Shown here one piece after another: positions 1 through 8,578 of a stretch of DNA of 64,000 nt. The position numbers and the translations under genes were made by a program. Under the pieces are notes generated by a model, which saw only the letters and a program-made list of their open reading frames with translations, was not told the DNA's origin and did no database searches. Source of the DNA: Butyrivibrio sp. MB2005 (GTDB lineage: Bacteria > Bacillota > Clostridia > Lachnospirales > Lachnospiraceae); the NCBI RefSeq assembly GCF_000424285.1, contig NZ_AUJP01000010.1, positions 162,672 to 226,671 on the forward strand, read 5' to 3'. The number at the start of each line of letters is the position of its first letter. Position 1 is the first letter of the stretch.

Positions 1-648
1 ACTCCATTTCAATCCAACAAGTTCACCAGTTCTCAGACCAGTTTGCAGAATGAATTTATATTGATTCTCGTAGCTTCGCCCATGCGCATATTCCAAGAAT
101 TTCTGCTGTTCAACAATCTCCAACGCATGTTTCTTCTCAGAAGGTTTACCCATATCGCTTCGCACCGACTTTTTGCAAGGATTATGAATAATGATATCAT
201 TTTCCTTGGCAAACTCTAGCATATTATATAATGCAATTCTTGTCTGGTACATTGTTGTTGTCTTATACCCCTCATCAGCCATATCACTAAAAATCTTTTG
301 GCAATGAATGGGCTTAACCTCAACAAGAAGCATTTTACCTATAACCTTGCTGATATTTCTATGATAACGCTCTCTGTAATTCCTCACAGTATTGGGTCTT
401 ACTGTTTTTTCTTTTATAGAAATCCAGTAATCAAAGAAAGCATCCACCATCATAGAATTAGCTTCTGTTATGCTACTATGCTCATCTATAAACTTTGCTT
501 CATCAAGCCATTTCCTACATTCCTGTATTTTTTTAAAACGCTTTACTCTCCTTTTTCCTAACCTATCTACAAAGCCTGCATTATAAAGACCATTTTTTTG
601 TTGGGTAATACCTACGCCCAACTCTTTACCTTTTAAGTCTTTTCCCAT
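1..648 (-). CDS. Tyrosine recombinase integrase, 5' part (Tn916 type)
   Basis: This catalyses excision and insertion of the element that fills the first 8.5 kb. It has an N-terminal arm-DNA-binding segment (GVGITQQKNGLYNAGF near residues 11-26), a helical core-binding domain around residues 65-150, and the start of the catalytic domain with the conserved arginine in TGLRTGELVGLKW. The gene runs off the left edge after 216 codons, so the remaining catalytic residues are not visible. The start is the ATG at 648, preceded by AAAGGAGC. The order coupling protein, relaxase, xis, int on one strand is that of Tn916 and ICEBs1-type elements (known). Family assignment is secure; insertion site is not visible. 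Confidence 0.9.
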   Translation of the reverse strand, partial: MGKDLKGKELGVGITQQKNGLYNAGFVDRLGKRRVKRFKKIQECRKWLDEAKFIDEHSSITEANSMMVDAFFDYWISIKEKTVRPNTVRNYRERYHRNISKVIGKMLLVEVKPIHCQKIFSDMADEGYKTTTMYQTRIALYNMLEFAKENDIIIHNPCKKSVRSDMGKPSEKKHALEIVEQQKFLEYAHGRSYENQYKFILQTGLRTGELVGLKWS

Positions 649-665
649 AATAAGCTCCTTTCAAT

Positions 666-718
666 AAAAAAGAAGCCTAAATACAGTATTTTATATAATA
701 CCATATATAAGCTTCTTT
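666..718 (-). terminator. Hairpin with U-tract between xis and int
   Basis: AAAGAAGC (669-676) pairs with GCTTCTTT (711-718) around an AT-rich loop, and on the minus strand the hairpin is followed by TTTTTTATTG. It sits between the xis stop and the int ribosome site, so it could limit read-through into int. The long loop makes it a weak candidate. Confidence 0.35.
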
Positions 719-731
719 GTGTTACATTTCT

Positions 732-932
732 TTAATCTAGTTCTATGTTTTCATCCAAAAACTTCTCTAATTCTTTGCGTTTCACAAGTTTCTTCCTTCC
801 GCAATAAAGGACAAAACTACATGAGGGTTTTCTAAGCATTTCAGCCAATCGATTTTGCCCCACATTTGTATACAAAGCAGCTTCATCAATGGTAAGAAGA
901 TACTTTTCCCAAATTGGTATTTCTTTTTCCAT
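732..932 (-). CDS. Excisionase (Xis), Tn916 family
   Basis: A 66-residue DNA-binding protein of the Tn916 Xis type. The pattern LTIDEAALYTNVGQNRL is the winged-helix recognition segment seen in this family, followed by a basic stretch (CGRKKLVKRKELEKFL) that inserts the helix into DNA. Its length equals the usual 65-70 residues. It lies 83 bases before the integrase start and 20 bases after the relaxase stop, all in one orientation. Xis proteins bend the element ends and bias integrase toward excision (known). Confidence is high from context plus sequence. Confidence 0.85.
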   Translation of the reverse strand: MEKEIPIWEKYLLTIDEAALYTNVGQNRLAEMLRKPSCSFVLYCGRKKLVKRKELEKFLDENIELD

Positions 933-952
933 TTTTAACCACCATCCTTTTT

Positions 953-2110
953 CTAAAGCAATTTCGTAAGATTGTCATTTACGTATTTATTAAAATCAGG
1001 ATAATCCTTCAAATAATCCGTCTTATTCTTCTTTATCCAATATCTACAATCATCGTTTGGAATATAATCATCTTGAAGTTTTTCAGCAATGTACTCTAGT
1101 ACCCACATAACAGCATCCATTCCCCAAAACTCTTTTAGTTTATAAAAAGTATTCATAACACCAGAGCCATAAAAAATGTAAGCTATGTTCTTTGCAAGTT
1201 CATAATTCCTTGTTAGCGAAGCTCTCAGTTTAAAACTGCTATCATAAACACAATCGATTATCATTTGAGCGTAATATGTTGGAGCATCTGCTTTACCATT
1301 ATCAATTTGCATAAATAAATACTTTTGATAAATTGTCGAAGCAATAAGATTTCCAAATTCATCATCATTCTGTATATTCATCAAGGCACTAGATAATTGA
1401 TGCGCATACTCATTTCTAAATACTCCTTCAAATCTCACCCAGTTTTTACATTGCAACGCCTTATCTAACTTATTACCTTTGTTAGAAATCTGTTCTGTTT
1501 TCTTATCATATACTCTCAATCGAGAATTTGATTTCTCTGAGCCTACATAGATTGTTCCAACCTCTTCTCCTGTAATAATCCCTTTAAACTTCATTGGTAC
1601 TTTTCTATATTCCTTTTTTCCAATTCTTGCATTGTACTGTTCACGAAATATAGCAACTTTCTTATCCATTAAAGTTTGATAGATTTCAGATATATCAACA
1701 TCTTCATCAATAAAATCAGCCGTCAAATCAATCCTCGAAAGTCTTTGCTCATAATCAGCACATGACACCATTTGAAGGAATTGATAAACCCTTATACCTG
1801 TACTTTCTAAATAGAAATCCAACGCTTGAGCAGAAAACTTTATCACAACCCCCATATCAATCATGAATTCATGATAAGCTACTGCAAAATAAAAATTATG
1901 CTCTCCATACTTATAAGCCACTGTATATCCTGCAGGTGATTTCGGTTCTGATTCTTTTTCACCAAAAATATTTAATACATCCGACTTCTTTTCAAATTTA
2001 TGTATTAGATATTCTGCAATATCTCTCCAATCTGATACTGATAATAAGCTTTTATTAACAGTAGGCAATTGAAGAACTAAAGTTATTTCATCAACCCCTA
2101 ATTCAAGCAA
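953..2110 (-). CDS. Rep_trans/MobT relaxase-like replication initiator
   Basis: Member of the replication initiation factor (Rep_trans) family that includes the Tn916 Orf20 and ICEBs1 NicK relaxases, which nick oriT and also start rolling-circle replication (known). Visible landmarks are RIDLTADF (residues 126-133), the YVGS turn (188-191) and RLRVYDKK (197-204), whose Tyr201 matches the region of the family's active tyrosine. Length, 385 residues, is normal. Start is a TTG at 2110 preceded by AAGGTGG; no ATG lies nearby in frame. It follows the coupling ATPase directly, with a GC-rich hairpin (2168-2198) between them. Together with the ATPase and the absence of type IV secretion genes in this window, it suggests a mobilizable rather than self-transmissible element. 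Confidence 0.85.
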   Translation of the reverse strand: MLELGVDEITLVLQLPTVNKSLLSVSDWRDIAEYLIHKFEKKSDVLNIFGEKESEPKSPAGYTVAYKYGEHNFYFAVAYHEFMIDMGVVIKFSAQALDFYLESTGIRVYQFLQMVSCADYEQRLSRIDLTADFIDEDVDISEIYQTLMDKKVAIFREQYNARIGKKEYRKVPMKFKGIITGEEVGTIYVGSEKSNSRLRVYDKKTEQISNKGNKLDKALQCKNWVRFEGVFRNEYAHQLSSALMNIQNDDEFGNLIASTIYQKYLFMQIDNGKADAPTYYAQMIIDCVYDSSFKLRASLTRNYELAKNIAYIFYGSGVMNTFYKLKEFWGMDAVMWVLEYIAEKLQDDYIPNDDCRYWIKKNKTDYLKDYPDFNKYVNDNLTKLL

Positions 2111-2167
2111 TCACACCACCTTCCTTCTAAGGGTCTGCATCCATATATAATTATCTTGCCCTTTTCA

Positions 2168-2198
2168 GCAACCCCCGTGATTACATCACGGGGGTTGC
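2168..2198. other. Candidate oriT inverted repeat
   Basis: A perfect 14-base inverted repeat (arms 2168-2181 and 2185-2198, 3-base loop) with an ACCCCCG core, overlapping the stop of the FtsK-type gene and 58 bases before the relaxase start. ICEBs1 and Tn916 carry their oriT, a C-rich/G-rich inverted repeat, at this same place between the coupling protein and the relaxase (known). No U-tract follows on either strand, which argues against a plain terminator. Confidence 0.5.
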
Positions 2199-3470
2199 CT
2201 TTCTCACAGCTTCTAATATGTCAAAGTTAAGAAAAGGACATTGTAAAAGTTTCGGCTCAGAAGCAATCACTGGCTCTGTAAAAACCCCCTCGCCCACCTT
2301 ATAATGACGATTCGGTATATCTACTCCCGTACCAAAAGCTGTCACATAGGTCTGTTGTTCCGAATTGCCAAGCACAACCTTTAACGGAATATTATCTCTC
2401 AAAGATGTACTGATTAAGTTTGCATCAGACTTCTGCATTATTATGAACATGAAGAATCCTAACTGTCTGCCTTGCAATATCACTTCTGCCATTAGTCCAT
2501 TTACCTTGTCGCGAGTTTTCTTATCCTCATTTGCTAACACAGACACAAAACTCGCATACTCATCAAAGCAGAATATATAGGGTGACTTATTAAAATCAGA
2601 ATAATCCGCATCCAATTTGCTTTTCAGCAATTCTTTGATTTCTTCTTTACGCTCACGCATCTTAAAGACAAATTCTTCCAACTGCTCAATAATCTTACTC
2701 ATGTCTACAGCAGTCTTATCTGGTGCTATAATCTGTCCAATCACAGCAAGAGAGCTTCCTTTAGGGTCTGCAAAATAAATCACATAAGGAATGGATTTAT
2801 TAAAGAATTGCAAAAGCAAATTATACAAACAATAAGTCTTCCCACTTCCTGTCACACCCACCAAAAGAGTATGTTGCAACTTAACTATGCTTCTCCTATC
2901 AAGAAACAAGGAATATGTTGGGATAGCCTCATTGTGCTTAATATACTCTTCAAAAGAATTGAATTTCATTTTGAAATCAATAGAGCCATCTAAAAGTTCA
3001 TAGATATAATAGTTGCCATCATCTGTCATATAATGACGTTCAACAATATATCTTTCCAACGCTGACGATAAAGACATGCCATCAAGTTTCTTATCAAATT
3101 TAATAGAATTCCTAATCTTCAAAATACCTTTATCAAGTCGCTTATCAAAAGAAAGCTCTATCTTTGGCAACTCAAATATTTTCCCTCTCTGTATATAGAT
3201 GCCTGCATCTATCATTTGCAATTCCAATGAATTCATTACAATCACATGTCGAAAAAAGTATTTGAATCCCTTATGTATTTTATGAGCAAGCATATACTCA
3301 ATAACAACAGATACTAAAAACACTATACCTATACGAAACATAGCCATTGATAAAGAATTCAATACCACAATATTCAGTTTTTTATATGTAATCCTTGCGC
3401 CGAGACCACACGCAAGGATTGAAATAGAAAGGATTAAAAACAATAGTCTCGTAGCTTGTTGCTTACGCAT
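2181..3470 (-). CDS. FtsK/SpoIIIE-type coupling ATPase (Tn916 Orf21-like)
   Basis: A membrane-anchored DNA-translocating ATPase of the FtsK-HerA class. Two hydrophobic segments (about residues 8-24 and 41-62) precede a cytoplasmic motor with Walker A GVTGSGKT (205-212), Walker B IFCFDEYAS (about 299-307) and an arginine-rich motif QGRQLGFFMFIIMQK. In Tn916-like elements this protein couples the relaxase-DNA complex to the secretion channel (known). It overlaps the upstream small gene by 8 bases, so the two are probably translationally coupled. Length 429 residues is close to Orf21-type proteins. No partner channel genes are visible in the window. Confidence 0.87.
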   Translation of the reverse strand: MRKQQATRLLFLILSISILACGLGARITYKKLNIVVLNSLSMAMFRIGIVFLVSVVIEYMLAHKIHKGFKYFFRHVIVMNSLELQMIDAGIYIQRGKIFELPKIELSFDKRLDKGILKIRNSIKFDKKLDGMSLSSALERYIVERHYMTDDGNYYIYELLDGSIDFKMKFNSFEEYIKHNEAIPTYSLFLDRRSIVKLQHTLLVGVTGSGKTYCLYNLLLQFFNKSIPYVIYFADPKGSSLAVIGQIIAPDKTAVDMSKIIEQLEEFVFKMRERKEEIKELLKSKLDADYSDFNKSPYIFCFDEYASFVSVLANEDKKTRDKVNGLMAEVILQGRQLGFFMFIIMQKSDANLISTSLRDNIPLKVVLGNSEQQTYVTAFGTGVDIPNRHYKVGEGVFTEPVIASEPKLLQCPFLNFDILEAVRKATPVM

Positions 3471-3918
3471 GTAGCTTGCCTAAACCTTTAGACAATGCTC
3501 CTGCTGATCCTGTCGGAACTGAAGGAGCATTGCCCCCAGACGCTCCTGTCGAGGAAAGCTTCTTACAACTATTAAATCTAAGAATCAAATTATTATCGAT
3601 GTAATAAGAATGTTCCTCATCAAAATCGAATAGAGCCACCTTATCGCCCCTCTGAAAATCAGTGTCGCAACCCAGTACAGTTACATCAAAGTTCTGCATA
3701 ACATTGTCCTGTATAGGTTTTCCTGTCTTCTTATTGATACCATAATCCGTATCATCATAAAGAACCTGTAATGTAAGGGTTTTGCCATCCTTCAAAACAC
3801 CTTTCTTGTCACTGTAATCTCTACAAGCAACAACGAGCATTTCATTATGAAAAGCTTCGAGAAGTTTATCCGCATCAATTACTGTACGGGCAAACTTATA
3901 TAAATTCTGTAATGCCAT
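3463..3918 (-). CDS. Element-encoded hypothetical protein
   Basis: A 151-residue soluble protein without a family I can name with confidence. The start chosen is MALQNLYKF at 3918 because GGAGG stands 9 bases ahead; an in-frame ATG 15 bases upstream would place the ribosome site inside the gene. The middle (VTVLGCDTDFQRGDKVALFDFDE) looks like a small beta-barrel, and the C-terminus is a Gly/Ala/Ser-rich tail (STGASGGNAPSVPTGSAGAL). Position just ahead of the coupling ATPase matches the small genes orf22/orf23 of Tn916, but similarity to DUF961 is not evident. Role unknown; probably a transfer accessory protein. Confidence 0.6.
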   Translation of the reverse strand: MALQNLYKFARTVIDADKLLEAFHNEMLVVACRDYSDKKGVLKDGKTLTLQVLYDDTDYGINKKTGKPIQDNVMQNFDVTVLGCDTDFQRGDKVALFDFDEEHSYYIDNNLILRFNSCKKLSSTGASGGNAPSVPTGSAGALSKGLGKLHA

Positions 3919-3935
3919 AATCTTTTCCTCCAAAA

Positions 3936-4166
3936 TTAAAGATAATAAAGTAACATGCTTGCTTCGTCTTCACCTTTGATTAGCAAGTAGATAGATTTCA
4001 AATCTACTTTTATTTCTTCACATGGTCGAAACTTCATGTAATCAATAAGATTGTTACGAAGACTTTCAAGTTCATCGTCAGTGAACTCTTCAAACGGTAC
4101 TCTGTAATGAGTAAGTAAATCACCCATTTGGAATTCCGAATCAAAATAAGAAACTGTTGGTTTCAT
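3936..4166 (-). CDS. Small element-encoded hypothetical protein
   Basis: A 76-residue acidic protein with a good AAAGGAGG site before its ATG. It is the first gene of the leftward transfer operon, 17 bases ahead of the next gene, and is divergent from the rightward cargo genes starting at 4353. The sequence (for example FEEFTDDELESLRNNLIDYM) predicts helices and no membrane segment. I do not recognise a family. By position it may be the first gene of the transfer module in Tn916-like elements. Confidence 0.6.
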   Translation of the reverse strand: MKPTVSYFDSEFQMGDLLTHYRVPFEEFTDDELESLRNNLIDYMKFRPCEEIKVDLKSIYLLIKGEDEASMLLYYL

Positions 4167-4352
4167 ATCGAAAACCTCCTTTATTATTTAATCAATGAGC
4201 TCTTTGATTGATAAAAGAATAGCACGATTAAAAAGTACATTTATATTTATTTAAATCATTCCATTTTCATCAAATATGCCTTATACTATCTATAAATATC
4301 GCATTTTTAAAAAAGTATATTTTTAAATTTTTAATCACATTCAGGAGAAAAT

Positions 4353-5156
4353 ATGTCAAAAATCGAAACTGTTTACGACGTAGTTTTTGAAATATACGGT
4401 CTTAAACAAGCATCAAAACCCACAAAAGAAAAAATTAGAAGTCTTGTAAAAAGACACTTAGAAAAAAACTATGCTGGGAAAACTTGGAATGAACTTTCAA
4501 AAATTGAAAAGGATGCTTTTGTATACATCACTATTCGTCAAAAAATCCTTGATAAATATGTCGATGCTTCAAAGCATAATAAAATCAATAAGAGAATCGA
4601 TGATTATTTAAAAAATCAATTTTCAATTTTGGAATCTGATTTAGCATTGCGAAAACATAATTCAATTATAGGAGCAATCTATGAACAGTACTATAATCCT
4701 GATGATACTGAATCAGTCAAAAGGGAGAAATACCAACTCTTATGCCACGCAATCCATAACAAAAACGCGAAGGCACCAACCCCTTCATTTGATGACTGGT
4801 GTAACAATCCTCTCAGACCATATGATTATATAAGAACCTATGAAGAATCAGATTTTTATGAAGAAGATGACACTATAGAAGCAACGCAAGCAGAAATAGA
4901 CCATGTAATACTACAAACGCTACTAAAAGAATACTCATCGAATTCAAACAGTTTTATAGATACAGACAAAATAAAAGAATGCCTTACATTTCTCAAAAAT
5001 GTACCATTTGACGTTAGCGACAATGAATTGCTCGATAAATACGACCCTACTATTAATTTACCACCAGAAGAACAAGAACGCATAATTCAAGCAAACAGAC
5101 GGTACTTTGCTTATCTAAAAATGTTAAAAGATTTGGATTTCATCAAGAAGTCATAG
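4353..5156 (+). CDS. Unknown protein preceding the R-M genes
   Basis: A 267-residue, charged, mainly helical soluble protein that I do not recognise. There is no signal peptide, membrane segment or obvious catalytic motif. It starts with ATG behind CAGGAGAAA and ends 49 bases before the BcgI-like methylase gene, on the same strand, so it probably belongs to the same transcription unit. The centre is acidic (SDFYEEDDTIEATQAEID, about residues 169-186) and the C-terminal part (about 180-267) looks like a helical bundle. The position suggests a regulator or accessory factor of the restriction system, or a separate cargo gene. No evidence decides between these. Confidence 0.7.
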   Translation: MSKIETVYDVVFEIYGLKQASKPTKEKIRSLVKRHLEKNYAGKTWNELSKIEKDAFVYITIRQKILDKYVDASKHNKINKRIDDYLKNQFSILESDLALRKHNSIIGAIYEQYYNPDDTESVKREKYQLLCHAIHNKNAKAPTPSFDDWCNNPLRPYDYIRTYEESDFYEEDDTIEATQAEIDHVILQTLLKEYSSNSNSFIDTDKIKECLTFLKNVPFDVSDNELLDKYDPTINLPPEEQERIIQANRRYFAYLKMLKDLDFIKKS

Positions 5157-5205
5157 CTATATATTACTAGATATTATAACAACATTCATAAAGGAGACCT
5201 TATTC

Positions 5206-7230
5206 ATGGCAAAAAGTATTGAAGAACAAATTGAAGATTGGGGCAAAAAACAATTAGGAAAAACAAAATATTACACAAAGACAGAAAGCATCAATCCCGA
5301 AATTGAAAATGCGTTAAAAACTGCGCCTTCTAAAAGTGGTGGTTCTGGTACTAACTATCCAGACATTAAACTATTTATAGAAACTAAATCACTAAGAAAA
5401 ATTCCTGTAATGATTGAAGTGAAAGGTACAAAGGGAGCTTTACAAAAACTAACAGCTTCTGGCGATGTCGATAATGTAAAAAAAGATGGAACGCCAAATT
5501 TCACCAACATTAATAAATATGCTGTAAATGGTGCCATTCATTACGCTAATGCAATCATAAATAATTCCACTAGTTACAAGGAAGTACTTGCCATAGGCTT
5601 AAATGGTTATGATGAGCCAAGCGGACGAATTATAGAAATTGAAACATACTATGTATCACTTGATAACTACTGCATTCCAAAACGATTAAAGTCATATGCA
5701 GATTTATCATTCTTATTACCAAAGAACATCGATAAATTAATTGATGAAATCGATAAGTCCAGCCTTACAGAAGAGGAATTAGAAGCAAAGGCAAAGGAAT
5801 TTGAAAATGAAATTGAAATAAAGTTAAAAAAACTAAATCAAGTTATGCAGGACGACCTCAAAATATCTGTCGGCTCCCGTGTAGAATTAGTCACTGGAAT
5901 GATTATGGCATCCCTCGGTGTAGAAGGAAAAGTTTCTCCACTCGAAATATCTGACCTAAAAGGTGAATCTGGTTCAAAAACAAATGATGGTCAAGTAATC
6001 ATTAATAAGATTGATTCTTTCCTCGAAGAAAGAAATCTTCCTAAAGAGAAAAAAGCCATGATTATAAATGACCTCTCACGAGTATTTATCTACTCAGATT
6101 TATGGAAGACTATTAATGGTGAAAGCAAATTAAAAACAGTTTATACAAGTGTCAAAAACGATATAATGCCTATTTTTACATCTGCTAGACATCTTGATTT
6201 TACTGGTAGACTTTTCAATGTATTAAATGCTTGGGTAGATATTCCAGATAGCGATAAAAATGATGTTGTTCTCACTCCTAGATATGTAACTGAACTTATG
6301 GCAAAGCTTGCTCAAGTAAACAAAGACAGCTATGTTTGGGATTACGCAGCTGGTTCGGCAGGATTCTTAATTTCATCAATGAAACTAATGATTAAGGATG
6401 CTGAAGAAAAAATTAAAAGTCCTAAAGAATTAGAGAAAAAAATTGTACAAATTAAATGTCAGCAATTACTTGGTATAGAAAAACGTTCAGATATTTATTT
6501 ACTCGCTGTACTAAATATGATTCTTATGGGCGATGGTTCATCAAACATCATTCATAAAGATAGTTTGACTGAATATGAAGGCATTTATGAACAAGGTGAT
6601 TTAAAAGACAAGCCATATCCAGCAAACGTTTTTTTACTTAATCCACCATATTCTGCAGCAGGTAAAGGTTTTGTATTTGTAGAAAAAGCACTTAATAATA
6701 TGAAAAATGGAAGGGCTGTAATTCTCATTCAAGAAAATGCTGGTAGTGGTAATGGATTACCATATACAAAGCGTATTCTTGAAAAGAATACGCTTCTTGC
6801 AAGCATACATATGTCAGATATATTCCATGGAAAAGCTGGCGTTCAGACTGCTATATACGTCTTCAATGTAGGTGTTCCACATGATAAGAGGCAAATGGTT
6901 AAATTCATCGACTTTTCAAACGACGGTTATACTAGACAAAACCGAAAAAAATCTAGTCTAGAAACAAACCTCAAAAACACAGACCATGCCATCGAAAGAT
7001 ATGACGAAATCGTTAACCTTGTATTATATGGAAAGTCTTATCTTCATTATTTTTCAGAGGATGAATACACCGAAGATGTTATTTCTTTAGATGGAAACGA
7101 TTGGACATACAAACAGCATCAAAAAATAGACACTGTTCCTACTCAAGATGATTTCATGGATGTTGTGAAAGAATATCTAAGTTGGAAAGTCTCAATGATT
7201 ATGAAAGGTGAAATGTCAGATGAAAACTAA
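5206..7230 (+). CDS. BcgI-like type IIB R-M subunit A (nuclease plus N6-adenine methylase)
   Basis: A fused restriction nuclease and DNA methyltransferase of 674 residues. The N-terminus carries a PD-(D/E)xK nuclease signature: PD at 52-53 and ExK at 71-73 (MIEVKG). A helical linker follows, then an N6-adenine methylase domain with the SAM-binding loop DYAAGSAGF (379-387) and the catalytic NPPY (479-482). This order and size match the A subunit of BcgI (about 640 residues), which cuts on both sides of its site as a complex with a separate specificity subunit (known). RBS AAAGGAGA precedes the ATG. The specificity gene overlaps its 3' end. It is the main cargo of the mobile element. Confidence 0.82.
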   Translation: MAKSIEEQIEDWGKKQLGKTKYYTKTESINPEIENALKTAPSKSGGSGTNYPDIKLFIETKSLRKIPVMIEVKGTKGALQKLTASGDVDNVKKDGTPNFTNINKYAVNGAIHYANAIINNSTSYKEVLAIGLNGYDEPSGRIIEIETYYVSLDNYCIPKRLKSYADLSFLLPKNIDKLIDEIDKSSLTEEELEAKAKEFENEIEIKLKKLNQVMQDDLKISVGSRVELVTGMIMASLGVEGKVSPLEISDLKGESGSKTNDGQVIINKIDSFLEERNLPKEKKAMIINDLSRVFIYSDLWKTINGESKLKTVYTSVKNDIMPIFTSARHLDFTGRLFNVLNAWVDIPDSDKNDVVLTPRYVTELMAKLAQVNKDSYVWDYAAGSAGFLISSMKLMIKDAEEKIKSPKELEKKIVQIKCQQLLGIEKRSDIYLLAVLNMILMGDGSSNIIHKDSLTEYEGIYEQGDLKDKPYPANVFLLNPPYSAAGKGFVFVEKALNNMKNGRAVILIQENAGSGNGLPYTKRILEKNTLLASIHMSDIFHGKAGVQTAIYVFNVGVPHDKRQMVKFIDFSNDGYTRQNRKKSSLETNLKNTDHAIERYDEIVNLVLYGKSYLHYFSEDEYTEDVISLDGNDWTYKQHQKIDTVPTQDDFMDVVKEYLSWKVSMIMKGEMSDEN

Positions 7231-8311
7231 GCTTTTTAAAATTTCCGATGTTTTACAATGGCAGTCACAAAAGGAAATCGACCCATTAAAACTAAATGAG
7301 CTTACTATTGAAGGCGATTTTTCATATCCATTTTACGGACAGGCTACAATTAACAATGGAATCATTTCATTCGAAACATTGACTCCTAATGTGTTAAATA
7401 ACAAAGATGGAAAACCTACCATTTTAATACACTCCAACAATCAAAACATTGTGTATCTTGAAACACCATTTTATTTAAAAGATGGACACGGTGCTACTAG
7501 CGTTCTTCAATCTGATAAGCTCAACGAAAAAAATGCACTTTATATCATAACTTGCATTAAAAAAGTCATCACAAAGAAGTTTGCTTATAATGAGAAAGCA
7601 ACAAAAATAGCACTAAAAAACACCTATATTGAGTTACCTGTTAATTCATCAGATGAAATTGATTATACATACATGGAGGAACGTATACGTGAACTCGAGG
7701 AGGAACGTATACGTGAACTCTCCGCTTACTTATCAGCAAGCGGACTAGATAATTATCAAATAACAGCCTCTGAAGAACAATTATTTTCAGAAAAACCATT
7801 AACAAAGCAATTCTCTCTTTCTGAGCTATTTACATCAGAAACTGGTGATGTTGACTTGCAGCAAAAAGATATCGATGGAAAGGGTGAATACTTTATAAAT
7901 TCAGGTCTTCAAAATTATGGTATAAAAGGGAAGACTTCTCGTCCTGCTAAAATTTTTGCTGCAAACACAATAACTGTGGATTTTTTTGGAAATGTGTATT
8001 TTAGACCATTCAAATATAAAATGGCGACTCATAACCATGTTTTTTCTTTATCTGGTTCTATAATCAAAAACGATAAAGTTGGTCTTTATCTAGTTAGTCA
8101 AATGCAATATTTCAAGAAAATTTTCTCTTATGACGAAATGGCTACTTGGAATAAGATTAAAGACTTAAAAATAGAAATACCTATAAATAAAGACGAAACC
8201 ATCAATTATGATTATATGGAAAAATACATTTCAATATTTGAAAAGAAATCCATTAAATCGGTAATTAATTGGAAAGACAAAATCATCAATACAACAAAAA
8301 AAATCATATAA
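7220..8311 (+). CDS. Type I/IIB specificity subunit (BcgI B-like)
   Basis: A DNA-recognition subunit of 363 residues, close to the 341 of BcgI B. It has two target-recognition domains, each ending in the same signature: IELPVNSSDEIDYTYMEERI (about 131-155) and IEIPINKDETINYDYMEKYI (about 318-337). These mark the ends of the half-domains that bind the two halves of a split site (known). The start taken is ATG 7220 behind AAAGGTG, overlapping the A-subunit gene by 11 bases; a GTG at 7208 is the alternative. The helical spacer after domain 1 carries a duplicated EERIREL unit (residues 153-159 and 161-167). Confidence 0.8.
   Translation: MKTKLFKISDVLQWQSQKEIDPLKLNELTIEGDFSYPFYGQATINNGIISFETLTPNVLNNKDGKPTILIHSNNQNIVYLETPFYLKDGHGATSVLQSDKLNEKNALYIITCIKKVITKKFAYNEKATKIALKNTYIELPVNSSDEIDYTYMEERIRELEEERIRELSAYLSASGLDNYQITASEEQLFSEKPLTKQFSLSELFTSETGDVDLQQKDIDGKGEYFINSGLQNYGIKGKTSRPAKIFAANTITVDFFGNVYFRPFKYKMATHNHVFSLSGSIIKNDKVGLYLVSQMQYFKKIFSYDEMATWNKIKDLKIEIPINKDETINYDYMEKYISIFEKKSIKSVINWKDKIINTTKKII
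7676..7720 (+). repeat. Tandem 24 bp repeat in the specificity-subunit spacer
   Basis: GAGGAACGTATACGTGAACT plus C occurs at 7676-7696 and again, identical, at 7700-7720, giving a period of 24 bases or eight codons. It encodes the repeated EERIREL in the helix joining the two recognition domains. In type I S subunits such repeats set the distance between half-sites and change by slippage (known for EcoR124I-type enzymes). Confidence 0.9.
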
Positions 8312-8312
8312 A

Positions 8313-8343
8313 AGAGAGCTTCCATCTTGGAAGCTCTTTTTCA
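8313..8343 (+). terminator. Intrinsic terminator of the R-M operon
   Basis: AGAGCTTCCA pairs with TGGAAGCTCT around a short loop and is followed by TTTTTC, immediately after the specificity-gene stop codon. A clear rho-independent terminator. Confidence 0.85.
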
Positions 8344-8578
8344 AATCATCATATGTTTATCCAAGCACCCAGTATTAAATGGTGAACTTTATAATCAAAT
8401 AAACATACCTGTATTTAGACTTCTGTCCAGTGTTACATTTAGTGTTACAATCAATTTTGTTTTACAAGGATTTATAAGCAAATCCATCTAGTTAGAAATC
8501 AATCATAAATCTGCTAATGCCTATATTTATCAACTTCTAAAGAATTATAAGGAAATACTAGGAACTGGCTTTTAATTA
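8344..8578. other. Left end of the mobilizable element, non-coding
   Basis: No gene seen. Two near-adjacent copies of the octamer AGTGTTAC (about 8428 and 8441) lie here, and a similar GTGTTACATTT occurs at 718-728 between xis and int; these may be integrase arm sites. The stretch ends at CGATTCCTAG, where the dispersed repeat begins, so the element boundary probably lies close to 8579. Confidence 0.35.

Noticed and set aside
2168..2198. Plain terminator for the coupling ATPase gene
   Set aside because: No U-tract follows the stem on either strand, and its place matches oriT in related elements.
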